A stretch of DNA of 46,609 nt from Pedobacter cryoconitis (GTDB lineage: Bacteria; Bacteroidota; Bacteroidia; Sphingobacteriales; Sphingobacteriaceae). The position numbers and the translations under genes are program-made. Under the pieces are notes generated by a model. It made no database searches. It saw only the letters and a program-made list of their open reading frames with translations, and was not told the origin of the DNA. Position 1 is the stretch's first letter; each line of letters begins with the position of its first letter. Where the stretch lies: the NCBI RefSeq assembly GCF_003259615.1, contig NZ_QLLR01000039.1:1-46609 (forward strand). Reading direction: 5' to 3'. This document shows, one piece after another, positions 41,549-46,609 of the stretch.

Positions 41549-43237
41549 ATGGGGAAAAAACTAATCTTGACTTTGTTAATAATGGCTATGCTGTTTGCAG
41601 AGTTTGCCAGCGCACAAACCTTAGGGCAGATTACTGTGCCTTCTGAAAAAATAGTACAATATAAAAAAGCAGAATGGTCGGTGATCAGTACGGGCGATTA
41701 TAAAAATCCTTATGATCAAAAAGAGGTGAGCATGAATATGATACTCACCTCTCCTTCGGGGAAACCAATAATATTGCCTTGTTATTTTGATATTCAGGCT
41801 GGGAAAGCAGTATGGAAAGCCAGATTTTCTCCTTTGGAGGATGGGAAATATCTATATCATTTTGAACTTGAAAGCAATAAAGAACCTGTATTATCTAAAG
41901 AAATGACTTTCGTTTCACTAACTAATGGTACAGATCCAGGATTTTTGCGCAAAAACAATGCTTATACCTTTAAATTCGATAACGGTGATTTGTTTCGTGG
42001 CATTGGCGAAAATATAGCCTGGGAATCCAGGTCATTCGAAAATGATAAATGGACGTATGATTACTTATTGCCATCGCTCTCAAAAAATGGGGCTAACTTT
42101 TTCCGGACGTGGATGAGTTACTGGAACCTTCCTTTGGAGTGGCAAAAAGTAAACATGACCAAAAGATACCAGAATACTTCAGCCTACTTTAATCCGGGGG
42201 CCATCAAGAGGATGGATGAGTTGGTGAATATGACGGATTCACTGAATTTATATTTTATGCTTACCCTGGAATGGCATGGTCATTTTATGGAAAAAGGCGG
42301 TTGGAAGGATAGCCCGTACAATGTAATCAATGGCGGGCCTGCCAAAACACCTGCAGATTTCTTTAGCAATGACGCTGCAAGAGATAGATTTAAGAATAAA
42401 TTACGCTACTGTGTAGCGCGCTGGGGTTACAGTACACATATCGCTGCCTGGGAGTTTTTTAATGAGGTAGACAATGCTGCTTTTACGGAGGATGATGGAA
42501 TTATTATCCCTTTAAACAGCATTGCGCAGTGGCACCTGGAAATGAGCCGTTACCTTAAAGATCTTGATCCTTATCAGCATATGGTGACTACCAGTATCTC
42601 ACATCGTGATATTATCGGTATGAACTCTATTCCCTATATAGACTTTAATCAGAAACATATTTATAAACATACCGGGAAAATTCCTGCTATTTATAAAGAC
42701 TATATCAGCAATTTCGGGAAGCCTTATGTGATTGGTGAATTTGGTTACCGCTGGGAAGATGCAGACCCGCAATATTCCACTGCATTTAATTATGATTTTA
42801 AGCGTGGTCTGTGGTATGGTTTATTCAGTCCGACCCCTATTTTACCGATGAGCTGGTGGTGGGAATTATTCGATGATGAGCAAATGGCCCCATATTTTGC
42901 AGGTGTCCGGGAAATCAGCGACAAGATGCTGAAAAGCGGAAAAGGTGATTTTGAGCCAGTTCCTGTATTGGCAAAGAATTTAGAAACCTACGGTTTGCGC
43001 TGCGGGGAGGTAACTTTTATCTATTTACTGAACAATACGAAGGAAGTTTTTGCGGCTGACGTTGCTGTGCCTTCATTGACCTCTGCAGCTTATGTTATAC
43101 AGCAATATGATCCGGAAACCAGAAAATATCATCCGCTAAAAAATGAAGTGTTAAATGCTGGAGGTTTGAAACTGAAAAACTTCAGCTTAGCTCCAAAACA
43201 AGAGACTGTTCTTATCCTAACTCGTAAAGAAAAATGA
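41549..43237 (+). CDS. DUF5060 + GH5-like glycosidase (putative mannanase/mannosidase)
   Basis: A 562-residue secreted enzyme with a signal peptide (1-22, Ala-Ser-Ala-Gln). Residues 26-125 form an Ig-like DUF5060 domain. A TIM-barrel (about 135-470) follows with Glu-Phe-Phe-Asn-Glu-Val-Asp-Asn (Asn305-Glu306, acid/base) and Val-Ile-Gly-Glu-Phe-Gly-Tyr (Glu397, nucleophile), the clan GH-A pattern. A small beta domain closes the protein. It probably trims manno-oligosaccharides in the periplasm, since it has no lipobox. The exact GH family (GH5 subfamily or a relative) cannot be fixed by eye. It overlaps the epimerase gene by 4 bp (ATGA). Confidence 0.8.
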   Translation: MGKKLILTLLIMAMLFAEFASAQTLGQITVPSEKIVQYKKAEWSVISTGDYKNPYDQKEVSMNMILTSPSGKPIILPCYFDIQAGKAVWKARFSPLEDGKYLYHFELESNKEPVLSKEMTFVSLTNGTDPGFLRKNNAYTFKFDNGDLFRGIGENIAWESRSFENDKWTYDYLLPSLSKNGANFFRTWMSYWNLPLEWQKVNMTKRYQNTSAYFNPGAIKRMDELVNMTDSLNLYFMLTLEWHGHFMEKGGWKDSPYNVINGGPAKTPADFFSNDAARDRFKNKLRYCVARWGYSTHIAAWEFFNEVDNAAFTEDDGIIIPLNSIAQWHLEMSRYLKDLDPYQHMVTTSISHRDIIGMNSIPYIDFNQKHIYKHTGKIPAIYKDYISNFGKPYVIGEFGYRWEDADPQYSTAFNYDFKRGLWYGLFSPTPILPMSWWWELFDDEQMAPYFAGVREISDKMLKSGKGDFEPVPVLAKNLETYGLRCGEVTFIYLLNNTKEVFAADVAVPSLTSAAYVIQQYDPETRKYHPLKNEVLNAGGLKLKNFSLAPKQETVLILTRKEK

Positions 43238-44451
43238 AATCTACACCAATCATAGCTAATATCACAGCGTCTTTAAGCGCAGAAATGCAGCAGGAACTCC
43301 ATCAAATTTTAGCTTATTGGGTTAAATTTACTGTTGATGAAACTCATGGAGGTTTTTATGGAAGGATTACTGAAGATAATGTAACTGACTTAAAGGCTGA
43401 TAAAGGCGGAGTTTTAAATGCAAGAATTCTCTGGTCTTTCGCTGCTGCTTACCGGCTTCAGCCAGAGAGATCTTATCAAATGATGGCAGATCGGGCTTTT
43501 ACCTATATTAAAGATCACTTGGTTGATGCTGAATACGGAGGTGTATACTGGTCTGTTGATTATCAGGGGATTCCTGTGGAAACCAAAAAACAGGTTTATG
43601 CACTTGCTTTCACTATTTATGGGTTAAGCGAATATGACCTGGCTTTTGGCAAACAGGAAGCTAAAACAATGGCGATTAAGTTATACAATGATTTGATTGA
43701 CCATAGTTATGATCAATTAAATGGCGGTTATTTTGAAGCTTTTACCCGGGAATGGGCAGAAGTTTCAGATTTAAGGCTCAGCGATAAAGATGCGAACGAA
43801 AAGAAGACCATGAACACTCATCTTCATGTGCTGGAAGCATTCACCACACTTTACAAAATATGGCAGGACGATGGCCTTAAGGAAAGAATAGCCGAACTGC
43901 TTTATCTTTTCGATACTTATTTTATTGATTCGGTGACAGGGCATATGACCCTGTTTTTTGATGAAAACTGGAATAAGAAGTCTGATACTATTTCCTACGG
44001 ACATGACATTGAAGCTTCATGGCTTTTACTGGAGGCAGCTGAAGCAATTGATGATGTGTACTGGATTCAGAAAATGAAAGAAACAGCAGTAAAGATGGCG
44101 ACAGCTGCGCTGGAAGGATTAGCAGGGGATGGTGCACTTGGGTATGAGTATGAACCCGGCACTGCGCATTTTAACAAAGAAAAGCACTGGTGGGTGCAGG
44201 CAGAAGCTGTGGTAGGCTTCATTAGCGCCTGGCAGCAGAATGATAATCCCTTATTTTTAGTTACGGCTGCAACATGCTGGGATTTTATTAAAGATCAACT
44301 TCTGGACGCTCAGTATGGTGAATGGTATTGGGGAAGAAATGAAAGTGGGGCAATTATGCAAAACCAGGATAAAGCGGGTTTATGGAAGTGCCCATATCAT
44401 AATTCAAGAGCATGTATGGAGGTGGTCAGGAGATTAAATGCAGTACAATGA
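43234..44451 (+). CDS. cellobiose 2-epimerase acting as mannobiose 2-epimerase (AGE family)
   Basis: A 405-residue (alpha/alpha)6-barrel epimerase of the N-acylglucosamine 2-epimerase family. Conserved residues of cellobiose 2-epimerases are present: Arg64 (Leu-Asn-Ala-Arg), His196 (Met-Asn-Thr-His-Leu-His), His257 (Ser-Tyr-Gly-His-Asp-Ile-Glu-Ala-Ser-Trp), Trp319-Trp320 and His389 (Pro-Tyr-His-Asn-Ser-Arg). The last two histidines correspond to the catalytic pair. No signal peptide, so cytoplasmic. It converts mannobiose to mannosyl-beta-1,4-glucose, the substrate of the GH130 phosphorylase at 32741-33916. It overlaps its neighbours on both sides by 4 bp. Confidence 0.92.
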   Translation: MKSTPIIANITASLSAEMQQELHQILAYWVKFTVDETHGGFYGRITEDNVTDLKADKGGVLNARILWSFAAAYRLQPERSYQMMADRAFTYIKDHLVDAEYGGVYWSVDYQGIPVETKKQVYALAFTIYGLSEYDLAFGKQEAKTMAIKLYNDLIDHSYDQLNGGYFEAFTREWAEVSDLRLSDKDANEKKTMNTHLHVLEAFTTLYKIWQDDGLKERIAELLYLFDTYFIDSVTGHMTLFFDENWNKKSDTISYGHDIEASWLLLEAAEAIDDVYWIQKMKETAVKMATAALEGLAGDGALGYEYEPGTAHFNKEKHWWVQAEAVVGFISAWQQNDNPLFLVTAATCWDFIKDQLLDAQYGEWYWGRNESGAIMQNQDKAGLWKCPYHNSRACMEVVRRLNAVQ

Positions 44452-44816
44452 AGAATTCAGAATCCTACAATACGATGTTGTTAAATCGTTTACTAATTTT
44501 TATTGAAGCGAATATCAGGGATACATCTTTGAATGCTACTGTTATTTGCGATCATCTTGGCGTGAGCAGAACAGTACTTTATGTGAGGCTTAGAAATTCA
44601 ACCTGCCAGACGCTGCATGAATTTATCAAATCTGTACGATTAAAAAGAAGTTTGCTGTTGCTGCAGGAGGAGAGATTAAATATAGGACAAATTGCTTATG
44701 AAGTCGGCTTCAGCAGTCATTCCTATTTTGACAGATGTTTCGTAGACTATTTTGGCTTCAGGCCGAAGGACTATTCTTTAAACAAACCTATTGTTAAAAA
44801 GGAAGCGTGGAATTAA
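44448..44816 (+). CDS. short AraC-type DNA-binding protein
   Basis: A 122-residue protein that is little more than an AraC-type double helix-turn-helix: Val-Ile-Cys-Asp-His-Leu-Gly-Val-Ser-Arg-Thr-Val-Leu-Tyr near 33-46 and Ile-Gly-Gln-Ile-Ala-Tyr-Glu-Val-Gly-Phe-Ser-Ser-His-Ser-Tyr-Phe near 83-98. It most resembles the output domain of hybrid two-component regulators. The ATG overlaps the epimerase stop (ATGA), so it is the last gene of the mannan operon. Without a sensor domain, its activity would follow operon expression, for example as feedback. Confidence 0.85.
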   Translation: MKNSESYNTMLLNRLLIFIEANIRDTSLNATVICDHLGVSRTVLYVRLRNSTCQTLHEFIKSVRLKRSLLLLQEERLNIGQIAYEVGFSSHSYFDRCFVDYFGFRPKDYSLNKPIVKKEAWN

Positions 44817-44830
44817 TGCAGGAGCGATAA

Positions 44831-44872
44831 TTTTCACTATATCCATGTACCTGACATGGACATAGTGAAAAA
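44831..44872. terminator. bidirectional terminator at the end of the mannan operon
   Basis: An 18-base stem with one mismatch (44831-44848 with 44854-44871) and a 5-base loop is bordered by TTTT and AAAAA. It lies between the AraC-type gene and the convergent lipoprotein gene and probably serves both. Confidence 0.75.
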
Positions 44873-44881
44873 ATCAGCTGC

Positions 44882-45568
44882 TTACCACACGTTAATGCTG
44901 TACATTTCTATCTGCTGACCAGTTGAACTCCAGCCACCGTCAGTCCGGTGCGTTGTTCCTACAAAATAATCATAGTTGTTATAATAGTTCTGACCAGGAT
45001 TTTGCAGTGTTAATTTGTAGACATCATCTATATAAAAATCTACCTTACTATGGTCGCCCGACTGAACTTGTGCTTTGAAGTTATGGTAGCCATTATCATT
45101 TAATAATAAAGTCTGATAGATAAATACATTACCCGGACTTTGCAGATAGGCTTTCAACGCATTGTCGTTTAATGTTTTTGTAAATCCAAATTCTTTGCCC
45201 GTCCATGTAGTGATGTTATCACATAAAAACACGGAAGCTTCATTCGCTCCGTTTGGTGCATTGGTTCCTCCTTTAAAGCAACCGTAGAACGAAAATCCAT
45301 TTGCATTTTGTCCGTTGTTTTGTTGAGCGCCTACATAGTTTGGCGAACAGCTATTGCTGCCCACCGGAACAATTACACCACCACTGCCGAGGTAGGGATT
45401 TGTGCAGGTTCCCCAAAGCTTAAAGGCATTAGGTTGAACTACAGCTCTTGGTGTGGTCGTGCTATCCTCACCCGATGGTTTAATGGTTTTTTTACAGGCA
45501 GTTAAGCAAAGAATAGCAATTAAAGTTGTCACAGATGACCTGGCCACCTTTTTTAATAGTTTACTCAT
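44882..45568 (-). CDS. uncharacterised lipoprotein, Gly/Asn-rich
   Basis: A 228-residue protein with a lipoprotein leader ending Leu-Thr-Ala-Cys-Lys-Lys (Cys25). The mature part is rich in Gly, Asn, Thr and aromatics with several Cys (for example Gly-Thr-Cys-Thr-Asn-Pro-Tyr and Asn-Ser-Cys-Ser-Pro-Asn-Tyr), like surface-exposed beta-sandwich or carbohydrate-binding proteins, but no family is recognised. It is convergent with the mannan operon and shares its terminator, so membership in the locus is doubtful. Confidence 0.7.
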   Translation of the reverse strand: MSKLLKKVARSSVTTLIAILCLTACKKTIKPSGEDSTTTPRAVVQPNAFKLWGTCTNPYLGSGGVIVPVGSNSCSPNYVGAQQNNGQNANGFSFYGCFKGGTNAPNGANEASVFLCDNITTWTGKEFGFTKTLNDNALKAYLQSPGNVFIYQTLLLNDNGYHNFKAQVQSGDHSKVDFYIDDVYKLTLQNPGQNYYNNYDYFVGTTHRTDGGWSSTGQQIEMYSINVW

Positions 45569-45757
45569 GATCTTAATTTAAAGTTTATAATTGGTTAATT
45601 AAGACCTTAAGTTCTGTTAAAAATATTATTAATTTTTGAGGTATAGTACTGAAAATTAGCATTATAGTGCTGGTTTTGCAGGTGGGCAGTTATGGGAGGT
45701 TTGTAAGGGTTTGAAGGCCTTAGGCTCCTCACAGGCTTTGAAGTCATTCTATATGCT

Positions 45758-45789
45758 TTTTGTATTTGGGTGAAATTTAACTAAATTTG
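45758..45789 (+). promoter_or_regulatory. Bacteroidota-type promoter of the ParE/RelE module
   Basis: TTTTG (45758-45762, -33) and TAAATTTG (45782-45789, -7) are separated by 19 bp, the typical Bacteroidota spacing. The ATG of the antitoxin gene follows 22 bp after the -7 box. Confidence 0.6.
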
Positions 45790-45811
45790 TTAAAGGCATA
45801 AAGAAAATACT

Positions 45812-46027
45812 ATGATCGCTGTAGAATTATCATTTAGACAATTAATAGATGCGGTGAAACAATTATCACCCTCTGAAAAACTGGAACTTAACGAGGTTAT
45901 CTGGTCTGAAGATATAAACATTCCTATAGAGCATCAGAATATAGTAAATGAAAGAATCTCAGAATATAAGTCTAATCCGGAAATTTTACCAGATTGGAAT
46001 GTTGCATCAAAAAACCTTAAATCGTAG
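45812..46027 (+). CDS. addiction-module antitoxin-like protein
   Basis: A 71-residue acidic protein. The start Ile-Asp-Ala-Val-Lys-Gln-Leu-Ser-Pro-Ser-Glu-Lys-Leu-Glu-Leu resembles the small addiction-module component family paired with ParE/RelE-type toxins. The toxin gene follows after 2 bp, the usual antitoxin-first order. The C-terminal tail (Asn-Pro-Glu-Ile-Leu-Pro-Asp-Trp) would wrap the toxin. A good promoter lies upstream. Confidence 0.75.
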   Translation: MIAVELSFRQLIDAVKQLSPSEKLELNEVIWSEDINIPIEHQNIVNERISEYKSNPEILPDWNVASKNLKS

Positions 46028-46029
46028 TA

Positions 46030-46317
46030 ATGCCATCTTATAAAATTAAAGTCTTTCCCGAGGCTTTGACTGATATTCAAAAAGCTACGGATTGGTATAA
46101 TGAACAATCTTATGGCTTAGGTACACGTTTTCAAAAGCAAGTGATAAAACAGATCGGTAAGCTAAATAATACAGCTGAAGTTTACAAAATTCGGTATAGT
46201 GACGTTAGATGTATGATAATTAAGAAATTCCCATTTATGGTTCACTTTTTAATTGAAGATGAAAGCGTTGTCATTTTTGCAATATTACACACTAGTGGAG
46301 TTGCTATATTTGAGTAG
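46030..46317 (+). CDS. ParE/RelE-type toxin with IS-supplied C-terminus
   Basis: A 95-residue toxin of the ParE/RelE superfamily: Phe-Pro-Glu-Ala-Leu-Thr-Asp-Ile-Gln-Lys-Ala near 8-18, Tyr-Lys-Ile-Arg-Tyr-Ser-Asp-Val-Arg near 58-66, and Ile-Phe-Ala-Ile-Leu-His-Thr-Ser near 82-89. In relatives the His-Thr-Ser is normally followed by an Arg-(Asn/Asp)-Pro...Trp tail. Here the tip of an IS3 inverted repeat begins inside the Ser codon (46296), and the last six codons (Gly-Val-Ala-Ile-Phe-Glu) and the stop are IS sequence. The toxin may be weakened or inactive; the antitoxin is intact. Confidence 0.8.
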   Translation: MPSYKIKVFPEALTDIQKATDWYNEQSYGLGTRFQKQVIKQIGKLNNTAEVYKIRYSDVRCMIIKKFPFMVHFLIEDESVVIFAILHTSGVAIFE

Positions 46318-46609
46318 ACACAGAGTTAAGAGGATTTACATATCTTAACAGAATATTATGTCACGAGAGAGAAAAGCATACCCGAAGGAGTTCAAGCTGA
46401 TGAGCGTTGAACTGAGTAACACCCGTACAGATCTAATTGCACTTGCGAAAGAACTGGATATCAATGTGACTTTATTATATAGATGGCGTAAGGAATTCAC
46501 CAGCAAGCAAGGCAGCAGTTTTCCTGGGAATGGAAAGGTTATCCTCAGCGCAGCTGAGCAAGAGGTGGCTAATTTGAAAAAAGAACTGCGTGAAACGCAG
46601 ATGGAACGG
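46296..46609 (+). mobile_element. 5' end of an IS3-family element, cut by the window end
   Basis: The left inverted repeat (46296-46333) matches the right repeat of the IS copy at 1-93 in 28 of 38 positions when inverted. OrfA starts 25 bp inside it. The element is in the same orientation as the left copy and inserted into the 3' end of the toxin gene. Target duplication cannot be checked because the other end is outside the window. Confidence 0.75.
46358..46609 (+). CDS. IS3-family transposase OrfA, N-terminal part
   Basis: The frame runs 84 codons to the window end. It has the IS3 OrfA (HTH_8-type) pattern: Tyr-Pro-Lys-Glu-Phe-Lys at 8-13, Ile-Ala-Leu-Ala-Lys-Glu-Leu-Asp-Ile-Asn-Val-Thr-Leu-Leu-Tyr-Arg-Trp-Arg as the helix-turn-helix near 27-44, then a charged leucine-zipper start (Ala-Asn-Leu-Lys-Lys-Glu-Leu-Arg). 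OrfA binds the inverted repeats. OrfB is normally made by a -1 frameshift at the end of OrfA, beyond this window. Confidence 0.85.
   Translation, partial: MSRERKAYPKEFKLMSVELSNTRTDLIALAKELDINVTLLYRWRKEFTSKQGSSFPGNGKVILSAAEQEVANLKKELRETQMER

Noticed and set aside
44882..45568. Member of the mannan operon
   Set aside because: It is on the opposite strand, behind a strong bidirectional terminator, and lacks the shared operator motif.
1..46609. tRNA, rRNA, CRISPR arrays or prophage structural genes
   Set aside because: No cloverleaf, rRNA-like block, repeat-spacer array or phage capsid/tail gene was seen on either strand when reading by eye.

Overview
The window reads as a piece of a Bacteroidota chromosome, most likely Pedobacter or another Sphingobacteriaceae. 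The signs are a SusC/SusD pair, lipoprotein leaders ending in Ser-Cys-Lys-Lys, several -7 elements of the Bacteroidota form TAnnTTTG, weak ribosome binding sites and AT-rich spacers. The genus is an inference. Both ends are pieces of an IS3-family insertion sequence in the same orientation: the 3' end at 1-93 and the 5' end from 46296. The contig is therefore bounded by copies of what may be one element.

Region 1 (about 0.1-13.5 kb) looks like a defence or accessory island. It holds gene remnants, an orphan AbiEi-type antitoxin, two long perfect palindromes and a complete type IV AbiEi/AbiEii toxin-antitoxin operon with twin operators. These are followed by two unknown co-directional genes (4092-6237), a KAP P-loop NTPase, a tight four-gene cluster (membrane-anchored helical protein, HEPN protein with an R-x4-H motif, PD-(D/E)XK-like protein with a QxK signature, 41-residue acidic protein), and a separate large protein with a C-terminal D...ExK nuclease-like motif. 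The four-gene cluster is the best candidate here for an undescribed system.

Region 2 (about 13.5-19.1 kb) is an AT-rich stretch of low gene density with decayed genes. It contains a frameshifted beta-barrel-like remnant, an astacin metalloprotease whose lipoprotein leader is out of frame at a run of seven T, a DUF4377 lipoprotein with a nine-C tract, a truncated alpha-oxoamine synthase, an AI-2E family permease and an internally deleted YciE/YciF-type ferritin-like gene.

Region 3 (about 19.1-30.6 kb) is ordinary chromosomal content: a probable six-hairpin glycosidase-fold protein, a Crp/Fnr regulator, an SDR oxidoreductase, lipoproteins (one frameshifted), an NTF2-like protein, a cupin, a TPR-containing sensor histidine kinase, a small secreted protein and a double-GNAT acetyltransferase.

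Region 4 (30.7-44.8 kb) is a complete beta-mannan utilisation locus. One unit encodes an SSS-type symporter and a GH130 mannosylglucose phosphorylase. An AraC regulator faces it. The second unit encodes SusC, SusD, a surface glycan-binding lipoprotein, a GH26 mannanase, a DUF5060/GH5-like glycosidase, a cellobiose/mannobiose 2-epimerase and a short AraC-type protein. The implied route is: surface mannanase cuts mannan, SusCD imports oligosaccharides, periplasmic enzymes trim them to mannobiose, the symporter brings mannobiose inside, the epimerase converts it to mannosyl-glucose, and the phosphorylase yields mannose 1-phosphate and glucose. Both units carry the same 17-bp motif at exactly the same distance from a Bacteroidota -7 element, a probable operator of the AraC activator.

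Region 5 (44.8-46.6 kb) has an orphan lipoprotein and a ParE/RelE-type toxin-antitoxin pair. The last residues of its toxin are encoded by the inverted repeat of the inserted IS3 element.
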